Shown: one piece after another, positions 8,000 through 16,488 of the stretch
Layout: every line of letters begins with the position of its first letter
Numbering within the stretch: the stretch's first letter is position 1
Origin: Kiloniella sp. EL199
GTDB taxonomy: Bacteria > Pseudomonadota > Alphaproteobacteria > Kiloniellales > Kiloniellaceae
DNA: 64,000 nt
Assembly (NCBI RefSeq): GCF_900313065.1
Contig: NZ_OMPU01000011.1
Coordinates: forward strand, 1 to 64,000
Direction: 5' to 3'
The notes under the pieces: generated by a model
What the model was told of the DNA's origin: nothing
What the model saw: only the letters and a program-made list of their open reading frames with translations
Databases searched by the model: none
Translations under genes and position numbers: made by a program

Positions 8000-8479
8000 A
8001 TGAAAAAACTTCTCGTCACACTAACCGCTCTCCTTGCCCTTACCTTTTCTGGCTTGGCCGTAGCAAAAGATTACAAAGCCGGCGATGTCATGGTTAAGCA
8101 ACCTTGGGCACGCGCAACTCTCGGTCAGGTTAAAAATGGAGCTTCCTTCCTGACACTTCACAACATGGGTGCCGAAGATGACAAACTTGTGGCTGCCGCA
8201 GGTACTGCTGCCAAACGCATAGAACTACACTCTCACACAATGGTCGATGGTGTTATGAAAATGCGTGAAGTCGAGGGCGGCATTCCTGTTGCTGCCGGCT
8301 CAATGGTCGAGCTGAAACCCGGTGGATTTCATATCATGCTAATGGGCCTTGAAGCTCCATTGAAAGAAGGGGAGATGTTCCCGCTGACCCTGACTTTTGA
8401 AAAAGCCGGCAATGTTGATGTGATGGTTCACGTAGCAAAAGGTGGCGCCATGAAAATGGAAGACCACAGCAATCATTAG
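8000..8479 (+). CDS. PCuAC-type periplasmic copper chaperone
   Basis: A 159-residue secreted protein. The signal peptide is MKKLLVTLTALLALTFSGLAVAKD with cleavage after AVA. The mature part is a PCuAC (DUF461) domain with the copper ligand pattern: His and Met in ELHSHTMVDGVMKMREV, then H-I-M in KPGGFHIMLMG. The sequence also has VKQPWARAT near the start and a Met/His-rich tail MKMEDHSNH. PCuAC proteins bind Cu(I) in the periplasm and pass it to the CuA site of cytochrome oxidase, alone or with Sco proteins. No sco gene is next to it here, but ctaG, ctaE and SURF1 lie about 55 kb away. GAGG stands 5 bases before the ATG. Expression is probably coupled to the upstream DUF2946 ORF. Confidence 0.92.
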   Translation: MKKLLVTLTALLALTFSGLAVAKDYKAGDVMVKQPWARATLGQVKNGASFLTLHNMGAEDDKLVAAAGTAAKRIELHSHTMVDGVMKMREVEGGIPVAAGSMVELKPGGFHIMLMGLEAPLKEGEMFPLTLTFEKAGNVDVMVHVAKGGAMKMEDHSNH

Positions 8480-8501
8480 GCCATATCTGGTTTAGCTACT
8501 C

Positions 8502-8533
8502 AAAAAGCCGAGCTTTCATAGCTCGGCTTTTTC
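8502..8533 (+). terminator. Rho-independent terminator after the PCuAC gene
   Basis: AAAAAGCCGAGC / GCTCGGCTTTTT forms a 12-bp perfect stem with a 7-nt loop and a T-run inside and after the stem. Confidence 0.9.
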
Positions 8534-8552
8534 TTTGTCCGCAGGCTAGACC

Positions 8553-9692
8553 CTATGCACAGATTTTCTCCATAACCAACTCAAAGTCTTTGATCCCCAA
8601 TGATTTCCCATTTGCGATGATCTCTACCTGATGAAGACCTGGATAATACTTGCGGGTGGTGATCGGTTTAATGTTATGCCTCTTGCGTGCATTGTGTCGC
8701 TCTCTAGCAGCAAGATTAAACGTTTTCCATTTAAAGACTTTAGGAGATGTTTCGCCATTCGCTTTTCGATGATGAACAACAAAATCAAGAATTAACGCCT
8801 GATCTTCATCGCTTTCAGATGCCATTGTGACCTCAAACTCTAGCTCCTTGCCGAAGATTACAGATGGCGTCAACACATTAAAATCAACAAGCTCCACTTG
8901 AGCATCTTTATAACCCAGAGCTTCCAAACACTTCTTATGTCCTGACTTGATGAGAGTACGACAAGCATGACGTACAAGTTTCTGCCGCTCTCTGGATGCT
9001 CCCTTCATCCATTTTCTGGCAATCTCAGCTACAAGATCTGGATGATCTTTTGCAATATCATTTAAATTATTGGCAACCGAGCGTCGTACATACTCTTCAG
9101 GATCATCGCGAAGCTTTTCCAACAGCGGGAGTAGAGGGCTTGGATCTTTGACAAAATCAGGCAGTTGCATTGCCCAAGGCAGCCGGGGGCGAGACCCTTC
9201 CGAGGCCAATCGACGAACATGATAGTTCTCATCATCAGCCCAGGTCAGGATCTCAGCCATCGTTTCCTCTGGTGCGGAAAGTAAAAAATATCGAATGGCA
9301 AATTCAGAGCTTGATCGCTTTGTCATTTCTTTGAGCAATTCCATCGACAAATGAAAATGATCTTTACCATAGAGCGCAACATAGTGGCACATTGGCATGA
9401 CAAGCCAACCAGACACACCTTTATCAGACATCCCCTGATCACTGATTGATATATTCTCTTCCGGATTTAAAATTGCCAGCAAGATTTCAGCAGCCCGGCA
9501 AAAATCATCTGGCAAATATTCATACAGAGCCTCTGTAATCCTGTCTGATCGTTGTTTCAGCTCCAATTCACTCAAGTCTCTTGTTGCAAAGACAATAAAC
9601 CCCTTTTGGTCAAAATCACATTGCCGTACATTCAAATGTTCAGCCATTTTAGAAATGGATTTCAAATTAAAAACTTCTTTAAACGGCTCCAT
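8553..9692 (-). CDS. AlkC-like DNA alkylation repair protein (HEAT-like repeats plus Ig-like domain)
   Basis: A 379-residue cytoplasmic protein resembling AlkC, a glycosylase of the AlkD/AlkC superfamily that removes small alkylated bases such as 3-methyladenine. Residues about 70-250 are HEAT-like helical repeats, for example AEILTWADDENYHVRRLASEG and LLEKLRDDPEEYVRRSVANNL. Residues about 265-375 form a beta-rich domain (NVLTPSVIFGKELEFEVTMAS ... YYPGLHQVEIIANGKSLGIKDFELV), matching the C-terminal Ig-like domain known from AlkC and absent from AlkD. The start has AGGA upstream. The gene stands alone on the minus strand, convergent with the copper chaperone gene. Family assignment is good; activity is inferred. 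Confidence 0.78.
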   Translation of the reverse strand: MEPFKEVFNLKSISKMAEHLNVRQCDFDQKGFIVFATRDLSELELKQRSDRITEALYEYLPDDFCRAAEILLAILNPEENISISDQGMSDKGVSGWLVMPMCHYVALYGKDHFHLSMELLKEMTKRSSSEFAIRYFLLSAPEETMAEILTWADDENYHVRRLASEGSRPRLPWAMQLPDFVKDPSPLLPLLEKLRDDPEEYVRRSVANNLNDIAKDHPDLVAEIARKWMKGASRERQKLVRHACRTLIKSGHKKCLEALGYKDAQVELVDFNVLTPSVIFGKELEFEVTMASESDEDQALILDFVVHHRKANGETSPKVFKWKTFNLAARERHNARKRHNIKPITTRKYYPGLHQVEIIANGKSLGIKDFELVMEKICA

Positions 9693-9869
9693 AATAATCC
9701 TGCTTAATTAAGAAAATTTATTCGTTGTTTTCTTTTTAAAGCCCCCCTACTGACAGCATTGTGTCAGTAGGAATTACCAGAACCAATTCACAACAAGTTG
9801 AGTATTGTTTTCTCGCCATCTCCCGCCTTCCCTATAAGCTGTTTTGCAGACATGAATATCTGGAAAACA

Positions 9870-10526
9870 ATGATGTTTAAAACCTCACAATTACGTTCAA
9901 CTATGTTTATGGCCACCCTTATTCTGACTGGATCGATCAGCTTGCCTGCGACAGCAAACGAAGCCCTGGAGCATGTTGGACATGTTATGACTCACTGGAC
10001 AGATACACCTCAAGAACAAGGGCTATTACCAGTTGCCACAGCAGAAGCGGAAGTCGCCAAAACACATGCTGGCTTTGCCGCATCAGATCTGAGCGATCTG
10101 GATTCCATGCAACTTCATACGCGTCACGTTTTGCACGCGCTTGATCCTGCACAAGAAACAAAGGGTCCAGGACTTGGGTATGGTCTGATAAAAGCAGCTG
10201 AAGGTGTTGCAACGCATGCAGAGTTAGCTTCAGATTCAGAAGACGCAAGTGATATTGTCCGCGTTTCCGGTGTCATGGTTGCATCGGTTGGGCGAAACAC
10301 AACACGCCGGGCAGAAGAAGCACTAAAACTTACACAATTGATACTCACCAGCAAAACCAGCGAAACCGCAGCTCCTCATGTATTGCAGTTACAGGAACTA
10401 ACCAAAGCATTCTTTATCGGACAGGACCTGGATAAAGACGGACGCATTGTCTGGTATCATCATGAAGGAGGTCTTGAAATCGCTACTGAGCAGATGGATG
10501 TAATCATGAACAGTACAAAACAGTAA
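9870..10526 (+). CDS. Secreted protein of unknown function
   Basis: About 218 residues. The N-terminus MMFKTSQLRSTMFMATLILT leads into GSISLPATA, a Sec signal peptide with cleavage before NEALEH. The mature part is mostly helical and rich in Ala, His, Thr and Glu. It ends in an EF-hand-like loop, GQDLDKDGRIVWYHHEGG, in which D-x-D-x-D-G-x-I fits a calcium-binding loop. Two in-frame ATGs (9852, 9870) and a TTG (9798) are possible; 9870 is used because TGGA lies just upstream and it gives a standard signal peptide. No family recognised. It stands alone between a divergent AlkC-like gene and a bidirectional terminator. Confidence 0.62.
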   Translation: MMFKTSQLRSTMFMATLILTGSISLPATANEALEHVGHVMTHWTDTPQEQGLLPVATAEAEVAKTHAGFAASDLSDLDSMQLHTRHVLHALDPAQETKGPGLGYGLIKAAEGVATHAELASDSEDASDIVRVSGVMVASVGRNTTRRAEEALKLTQLILTSKTSETAAPHVLQLQELTKAFFIGQDLDKDGRIVWYHHEGGLEIATEQMDVIMNSTKQ

Positions 10527-10564
10527 AAAATACTTTTTTCAGAAAGTACTTGATACAAGAAAAG

Positions 10565-10587
10565 CCGGCATTGATACCGGCCTTTCT
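10565..10587. terminator. Bidirectional terminator between the secreted protein and the TRAP permease gene
   Basis: GCCGG (10565-10569) pairs with CCGGC (10578-10582), flanked by AAAA on one side and CTTT on the other. It can serve both convergent genes. Confidence 0.7.
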
Positions 10588-10622
10588 CATCTCTGCATTA
10601 TGATAGTTTGCCTATCCCCAGA

Positions 10623-12734
10623 CTATACTCGAGCAACACCGCCGCTTTTCTTGTTCCAAAAGAAAAAGAGAACAAAGACAGCTAAAACCGCGAGATGTAT
10701 CTCCCACCCCAAAGGCCAGAGCAGACCGGCACCAAGCGCGAATACCACAACCCGTTCAAGCCAACTTAGCTTCTCTTCCAGATATCCTTGCAATGCCCCT
10801 GTAAAGGCATAAAGACCAACCAAAGAGAACCCAAAGATCGTAAGGACTTCGTGCCACTCGCCACCCAAGAATGGTGTGTAGGCAAAAAGCAGCGGAACGA
10901 TATAAAGACCTTTGGCAACTTTCCATGATTGCAATCCTGTTGCCATCGGCGGTGTTTTCGCAATTGCTGCTGCCGTAAAGGCCGTCAAACAGACCGGTGG
11001 GGTCACGTTACTGTCCTGTGATAGCCAGAAAATAATCATATGAGCCGATAGCAAAGCATAGATCTGAGTATCTTTATCCAACACCATTTGACGCAAGGTA
11101 TCCGCCATATCCGGCGGAACCAAAGCCAGAATCTCCTTTGCTGCCTCTGTGGACATTGGTAAGCCAATTTCAGCAAGACGTTCGGGCGCAGCCAACATAA
11201 AGATTGCTTTAGCATCGTCGGCCAAATTTCCAGCTGCGATGGCCTCAACAAGTAAGCCATCTGCGATAAGGGAATAGAGAGCAGGCGCAGAAAGTGTTCC
11301 CAACACAATGTAAGACGCTGTAACAGGCAATCCCATGCCCAACACAAGTGACGCAAGCCCGATAAGCACCATGGCAATGATCAGGCTATCTCCCGCCCAG
11401 TTGGTAATCATCAAGGAAAAGGTATTCCCTATTCCAGCTGTGGCAATAACATTGACAATCAAGCCAACAGCACACAGCAAAATCCCTGTCATGACCATAT
11501 TCCGCGCACCAAGCGCCAAAGCATCAAGAATGGCACGCAACCCCATTTTATTCGGTGTCGACCACGAGGCAACAACAACTCCGATAATAGAAAAACCCGC
11601 GGCATATGTTGGGGTAAAACCGTAAATCAACAAGCCAATCAAGACCGTGATTGGGACCAGAAACGGCAATCCACCCCTTTTCAGAACTTCAAAAGCACTT
11701 TCTGTTTCAACTTCGACCACATGCACATTACTGCGTTTGGCTTCCATACGCACAAAGAAAGCGACCGTAGCGAAGTAAAGAATTGCAGGCAAGAAAGAGA
11801 CAGCAATAATCGTTGTATAGGGAATTTGCGTGTAACTCGCCATCACAAAGGCCCCTGCCCCCATGATCGGTGGCATTAACTGCCCCCCTGTCGACGCAGC
11901 AGCTTCAACGCCACCTGCAAAACGGGCCGGGAAACCCGCCTTTTTCATCAAAGGAATGGTAATCACACCTGTCGAAGCAGTGTTGGCTACAGCAGACCCG
12001 GAAATTGTACCTGTCAGCCCCGATGCAAACACGGCCACCAGACCGGGTCCGCCAACGGTTCGCCCAGCAACAACCCGCGCAAGATCGATGATAAACTCGC
12101 CAGCGCCAGAGCGCACAAGAAAAGCTCCGAAAAGGATGAACATGAAGACAAAAGTGGATGAAATACGGGCGATATTCCCAAAGAGCCCATCATCACCATA
12201 AATACTTCTGAAAAGAATGGTCTCTGTGCTTAAGCCCTTGAATTTGAAAACACCATCGATCAAAGCACCCCACCAACCGATGTAAGTAAGAGCCAGCACA
12301 ATCAGAAACGGAATAATCCATCCCGTCGTACGACGAGTGAATTCAATCGCCACAAGAATCAGTATCGTGCCAAATATCCACTCAGGCTCTTCCAGACGAA
12401 CACCACGTTCATAAATGGCATCTTCCATAGAGATCATGTAAAGCGCAGCAAAAGCACCTAATAATCCCAAAGACAGATCAAAAACAAGCAACCCCTTGCT
12501 CTTGCCTTTTCCGACCATGGGGTAGATTAAGGCCCCCATCAGAACGAAACCGGCAAAGTGCAGGGCATTTTGCCAAAGCCCCGGTATCACGGCAAAGACG
12601 TTAAAATAGATGTGCATCAGGGAAATAAGCACCCCTAGCCCAAAAACGGCCTTGCCAATCCATCCCCCTTCACCGCGAACAATAGCTTCGTGTTCGCCCA
12701 ACTCAACTTCTGGTGCGTTTGTTTCCTGTGACAT
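10623..12734 (-). CDS. TRAP transporter fused permease (4TM/12TM, TAXI type)
   Basis: A 703-residue inner-membrane protein in which the small (DctQ) and large (DctM) TRAP permease subunits are fused. The N-terminal part has four membrane spans. The large DctM-like domain follows, with the conserved VAVFASGLTGTISGSAVANTAST and MPPIMGAGAFVMASY blocks and GMGLPVTASYIVLGTLSAPAL in the second half. TRAP carriers drive solute uptake with a sodium or proton gradient and need a periplasmic binding protein. That protein is encoded directly upstream on the same strand, with a hairpin between the genes. TAXI-type systems usually carry glutamate or other organic acids; the substrate here cannot be read from sequence. 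Confidence 0.93.
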   Translation of the reverse strand: MSQETNAPEVELGEHEAIVRGEGGWIGKAVFGLGVLISLMHIYFNVFAVIPGLWQNALHFAGFVLMGALIYPMVGKGKSKGLLVFDLSLGLLGAFAALYMISMEDAIYERGVRLEEPEWIFGTILILVAIEFTRRTTGWIIPFLIVLALTYIGWWGALIDGVFKFKGLSTETILFRSIYGDDGLFGNIARISSTFVFMFILFGAFLVRSGAGEFIIDLARVVAGRTVGGPGLVAVFASGLTGTISGSAVANTASTGVITIPLMKKAGFPARFAGGVEAAASTGGQLMPPIMGAGAFVMASYTQIPYTTIIAVSFLPAILYFATVAFFVRMEAKRSNVHVVEVETESAFEVLKRGGLPFLVPITVLIGLLIYGFTPTYAAGFSIIGVVVASWSTPNKMGLRAILDALALGARNMVMTGILLCAVGLIVNVIATAGIGNTFSLMITNWAGDSLIIAMVLIGLASLVLGMGLPVTASYIVLGTLSAPALYSLIADGLLVEAIAAGNLADDAKAIFMLAAPERLAEIGLPMSTEAAKEILALVPPDMADTLRQMVLDKDTQIYALLSAHMIIFWLSQDSNVTPPVCLTAFTAAAIAKTPPMATGLQSWKVAKGLYIVPLLFAYTPFLGGEWHEVLTIFGFSLVGLYAFTGALQGYLEEKLSWLERVVVFALGAGLLWPLGWEIHLAVLAVFVLFFFWNKKSGGVARV

Positions 12735-12766
12735 GACTTCCCCGAAAGAAAAGCGTACTTACAAGA

Positions 12767-12792
12767 CGGGCGCCCGAAATCTCGAGCGCCCG
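12767..12792 (-). terminator. Intercistronic hairpin between TAXI binding protein and permease genes
   Basis: GC-rich stem CGGGCGC (12767-12773) / GCGCCCG (12786-12792). No T-run follows, so it more likely protects the upstream binding-protein mRNA or attenuates transcription, giving more binding protein than permease. Confidence 0.5.
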
Positions 12793-12824
12793 ATAAAGCA
12801 TTGAAATATTACAATTTCAGCTGA

Positions 12825-13850
12825 TTATTTCGCAATCAGGTTTGCGGGAATATCAATGCCGATTTCCTTGTAGTACTTCGCAGCACCTGGGTGCAGTGGC
12901 ACAGGCAAACCAGCCAGAGCAGCATCTGTGCTCATCGCTTTGGTCGCCTTGTGGATCGCGTTAAGGAAAGGCAGGTTTTCGTAGATAGTTTTTGTGATTT
13001 GATACACAGCATCTTCATCTACGTCATCGCGTACAGCAAGGAAGTTTGGCTGAGCAATAGTCGTGATATCTTTTTCCTGACCAGGGTAAGTACCAGCGGC
13101 AATTGTATATGGTGTCCAAAGACCAAGACCACCATCAGCTTGTTTCGCCTGCTCAGCAGTAAAGCCAAGAAGGGTAATTTTATCGCCCATTGCAGCCATT
13201 GCTTTGGTTACAGCGCCTGTTGGAGGGCCAGAAGGCGTCCCCATACCGGCAACCTGACCATTCTGAAGTGCATCAGCAGATGGGCCATACCCAACATGAA
13301 CAAGGCTATAATCAGCTTCCGCGTCAATGCCCAGGTTTTTCAGTAAAACAGTGTTTGAACCGATGGTACCTGAGTTCTTTTTACCCAGCGCCATGCTCTG
13401 GCCCTTCATGCCAGCAAGATCAGCAACGGTACCCGTCTTTGCATGTTCAGCAAGAACAGTAAATTGCTCAACATTTTGCCATAGCATGGAAACAGAGCGC
13501 ATTTTTGTTTGCGGACCGTCTTTTTCTACAGGGCCTTTGCCATTCCAGGCATAATACCCATAAAGCCCCTGAAGAATAGCAAACTGTGCTTCATCTTCAC
13601 GTAACAGCTTTACATTTTCGCCTGACCCAGCAGAGTTAATTGCTGAAAGGCCAATTTTCTGTTTTGGCTGCAACTTGACTTTCACGAGCGTCGAAATCGC
13701 AACACCCACCGGATAATATGTTCCGCCAGTACTTGCCGTTGCCAAAAGATAGTCACGCGCTTCAGCAGCTTGGGCAACTGCGCCCGCAGACAAGGCACTG
13801 CAGATCGTCACGGCTGCAGCAACACCCTTGATTGCTTTCATCATTTTCAT
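12825..13850 (-). CDS. TAXI-family TRAP transporter solute-binding protein
   Basis: A 341-residue periplasmic binding protein. The signal peptide MKMMKAIKGVAAAVTICSAL leads to SAGAVAQAAEA. The mature protein starts with the family block YLLATASTGGTYYPVG, which forms part of the ligand pocket, and continues with SAGSGENVKLLREDEAQFAILQG, the other typical TAXI motif. ATG at 13850 is chosen because GGGAGG lies five bases upstream; an earlier in-frame ATG at 13883 has no such site. It is the first gene of a two-gene unit with the fused permease. A DctB-like sensor kinase gene lies directly upstream on the same strand. Confidence 0.93.
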   Translation of the reverse strand: MKMMKAIKGVAAAVTICSALSAGAVAQAAEARDYLLATASTGGTYYPVGVAISTLVKVKLQPKQKIGLSAINSAGSGENVKLLREDEAQFAILQGLYGYYAWNGKGPVEKDGPQTKMRSVSMLWQNVEQFTVLAEHAKTGTVADLAGMKGQSMALGKKNSGTIGSNTVLLKNLGIDAEADYSLVHVGYGPSADALQNGQVAGMGTPSGPPTGAVTKAMAAMGDKITLLGFTAEQAKQADGGLGLWTPYTIAAGTYPGQEKDITTIAQPNFLAVRDDVDEDAVYQITKTIYENLPFLNAIHKATKAMSTDAALAGLPVPLHPGAAKYYKEIGIDIPANLIAK

Positions 13851-14098
13851 AAGAGCCTCCCTAAGACATTTATTGTTTTTCAATTTAACTTTACCTGTTC
13901 GGGCATATTTGAAACTACGTTACTCATTTCACGGAAACAAAACCAGTGTCCATTAAAACAAGAGCGCAAGATCAAAATACATTTACCAACATATGGCAAA
14001 GAGCATGCCATTGAACAAACCATCTAAAATATTGAAAAATAACGAATTTAAAAATAAAAGAAAATCAACAGAGCAAAATTTCGCCGACAACTGAATTA
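13851..14098. other. Non-coding region upstream of the TAXI-TRAP genes
   Basis: About 250 bp that separates the kinase stop from the binding-protein start and should hold the transporter promoter. No convincing gene, hairpin terminator or sigma-54 (GG-N10-GC) element was identified by eye. Confidence 0.45.
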
Positions 14099-15916
14099 TC
14101 AATAGGCAACTTTCCGCGCACCTGCGCCCAAAACATCACAGTTCAAGACAGAAGAAAACTCGACAATAAATCTGGTCCCTGCCTTTTCTCTATTTTCAAC
14201 ACGAATGTTCCCGCCAAAGTCTTTGACGATGCCATAACTGATCGACAGTCCTAAACCAACGCCTTCACCAACCTCTTTTGTCGTAAAGAACGGATCAAAA
14301 ATCTGATCCAGATTCTGAGGGTCAATACCCGTTCCATTATCCTCAATAATAGCGATAGCAAGCTGATCAATCTGTCTGAGATAAACTGAAATTTTCTTTT
14401 CATTTTGCCCGCCCATGGCATCCGCAGCATTACGTAACAAGTTCACAAAAACCTGTTCCAAACGGATAAGGTCACCTTTGACAAAAACAGAGATCCCCAA
14501 ATCCTGGAAATTCAGATCAATCTCACCCGGCTTCCAAACTTTTCCCATCAGGTTAATTGAATTGATTAAAGCCTCTCTCAAATCAACCTTGCTATACTCA
14601 ACGGGTGTTTTTTGCGCAAAGCTGTTCAACTCTCCTGTGATATTGCTCATACGTTTGGTCAATGATGAAATCTCGATCAAAGACTCTTTGACACTATCCT
14701 TTTTCCCTTTGGCAAGAAGTAAACGGGCACTGGCTGCAAAAGTCCTTATTGCGGCCATCGGCTGATTAATCTCATGCGCAATCGCCGTTGACATTTGCCC
14801 CAAAGCAGCAAGTTTGCCCGTCTGAACCAAATCTTCCTGGGTTTTGAGAAGCTGCATTTCCGTTCGCTTTCTTTCATCAATTTCCAACTGCAGCTTTTTA
14901 TTAATAACCTGAAAACGATCAGCCAGCTGCGCCCGTTGGGCCGATCTTAATTTTTGTCGACGCTCTCGCAAGAAAAGGCTTCCGATAAAAACCAGTGTCA
15001 ATAAAACAGCCCCGCTAACCCATGCCGTTCGTTGCTTTTCCAGAACCAGATTCAAAGGCGTTAAAAAATGCATGACCCACCCAGGTTTCCCGATCTCGCG
15101 TTTCAGAGCAAGATACTTATGGCCATCAACTTCAAAAACGTCACGATCAAAAACTTCATGGAAGCGAAGATCAAGGGGTAATAATTTCGCCCCCCCAAAC
15201 TGACGATTACTCCTGATATTGGCTAAAGCATCAGTATTGATTGGAGAAATAGTTTGATATCTCCAGTCATCACGACTGGAAAGAAAAATAACCCCGTTTG
15301 CATCTGTCACAAAAACATGCTCTCCCCCGTCATGCCATTGTTTTTGCAATGGTCTCATGTCAACCTTTGCAACAATAACGCCTCTGACTCCGGTCTGATC
15401 GTGAACAGCATGAGACATGAAATAGCCCGGCACCCCTGTTGTAGCCCCAACAGCAAAGAAACCTGATTCTCGTCCTTCAATCGCGTCTTTGTAATAAGGG
15501 CGAAACGCATAATTGTGCCCTACAAAGGATCGATCTTCGAGCCAGTTCGAGGCCGCCAAGGTCGTACCTTTGCTATTCAAAACATAAAGGACATCTGATT
15601 CAGCTTTTTGATTAGTTGCTCTCAATGAACGGTTAACGGCTATTGCGACACCTTCTCGCCCTTCATTTTCACTCAGTAACTTTTTAATACCTTCATCGCG
15701 TGAAAGAACAAACGGAAGGTAGCGATGTTTTTCCAATGCAGATCGTAATGTCCCCTGATACAACGACAATCTTTCTTGCCCGATTCCGGACAAATCCCGC
15801 GCAGCACTAAAGCCAACCCAATAGCCAGCCCCATAAACCAAAACAATCCCGAACCACAGCCCTCCAAGCCAGAGTGAAAATATTTTCCATGAGATTTTTC
15901 TCGGTATCAAAGACAT
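14099..15916 (-). CDS. DctB-like sensor histidine kinase
   Basis: A 605-residue inner-membrane sensor. A first membrane span (about residues 13-35) and a second (about 295-315) flank a periplasmic double-Cache sensor domain with the DctB-type motif FRPYYKDAIEGRESGFFAVG. A short coiled coil follows. The HisKA domain has the phospho-acceptor His in ALGQMSTAIAHEINQPMAAI. The ATPase domain has the N box VFVNLLRNAADAM, the G1 box EDNGTGI, the F box DPFFTTKEVGEG and the G2 box GLGLSISYGIVKDFGG. DctB senses C4-dicarboxylates and phosphorylates the sigma-54 activator DctD. No dctD is present in the window, so the partner is elsewhere. The neighbouring TAXI-TRAP genes are its likely target. Confidence 0.9.
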   Translation of the reverse strand: MSLIPRKISWKIFSLWLGGLWFGIVLVYGAGYWVGFSAARDLSGIGQERLSLYQGTLRSALEKHRYLPFVLSRDEGIKKLLSENEGREGVAIAVNRSLRATNQKAESDVLYVLNSKGTTLAASNWLEDRSFVGHNYAFRPYYKDAIEGRESGFFAVGATTGVPGYFMSHAVHDQTGVRGVIVAKVDMRPLQKQWHDGGEHVFVTDANGVIFLSSRDDWRYQTISPINTDALANIRSNRQFGGAKLLPLDLRFHEVFDRDVFEVDGHKYLALKREIGKPGWVMHFLTPLNLVLEKQRTAWVSGAVLLTLVFIGSLFLRERRQKLRSAQRAQLADRFQVINKKLQLEIDERKRTEMQLLKTQEDLVQTGKLAALGQMSTAIAHEINQPMAAIRTFAASARLLLAKGKKDSVKESLIEISSLTKRMSNITGELNSFAQKTPVEYSKVDLREALINSINLMGKVWKPGEIDLNFQDLGISVFVKGDLIRLEQVFVNLLRNAADAMGGQNEKKISVYLRQIDQLAIAIIEDNGTGIDPQNLDQIFDPFFTTKEVGEGVGLGLSISYGIVKDFGGNIRVENREKAGTRFIVEFSSVLNCDVLGAGARKVAY

Positions 15917-15963
15917 GTCATTTCAAATGGATTACAGTTGGATGACCCTAGATCCCTGCTTTG

Positions 15964-16404
15964 TCAGGATTTTTTATGAATAAGTTGGTCAAGAGACGAC
16001 AGAAATCGTGATCGATCCTGTTTTGTGAAAGCAGGTGAATAGCTTTTCACTTCACCGCTTTCACGTAAATTTGTCATTAAATCCCTGACAGCCAAAGTCA
16101 TCCCCATAGCATCTTCGGTAAAGATTTTCCCCTTGGGGTCCAATACCTTTGCGCCCTCTGCCACACAACGAGACGCTAGCGGGATATCTGCTGTGATAGC
16201 AATATCCCCCTGTTTAATGTTTTCCGCAATCCAGATATCTGCCGCATCGGGCTCTTCGGGAACAACGACAGAAGTGACCAAGGGGTGACGACCATATCTA
16301 AGCCAAGTATTGCTAACCATGTGCACTTTCAGGTTATGCCGTTCAGCAACCTTCACGATCTCATCCTTCACCGGACAGGCATCGCCATCTACGTAAATTT
16401 CCAC
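15964..16404 (-). CDS. YaiI/YqxD family protein (DUF188, PIN-like)
   Basis: A 146-residue protein of the UPF0178 / DUF188 family, whose fold resembles PIN nucleases; its function is not established. The family signature is at the N-terminus, IYVDGDACPVKDEIVKVAERH, followed by the conserved ADIPLASRCVAEGAKVLDPKG and a C-terminal FTKQDRSRFLSSLDQLI. The GTG at 16404 is chosen because GGTGGAG lies six bases upstream and the resulting start fits the family; another GTG lies four codons earlier. It stands between the DctB-like kinase and the spermidine synthase genes on the same strand. Confidence 0.85.
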   Translation of the reverse strand: MEIYVDGDACPVKDEIVKVAERHNLKVHMVSNTWLRYGRHPLVTSVVVPEEPDAADIWIAENIKQGDIAITADIPLASRCVAEGAKVLDPKGKIFTEDAMGMTLAVRDLMTNLRESGEVKSYSPAFTKQDRSRFLSSLDQLIHKKS

Positions 16405-16488
16405 CAAGGTCTCCACCTAAACATCTATACTGAATCTTCTTTCTAAAACTTCATCGAGAGCAACCATATTATTCAGCACGCAAGATAA

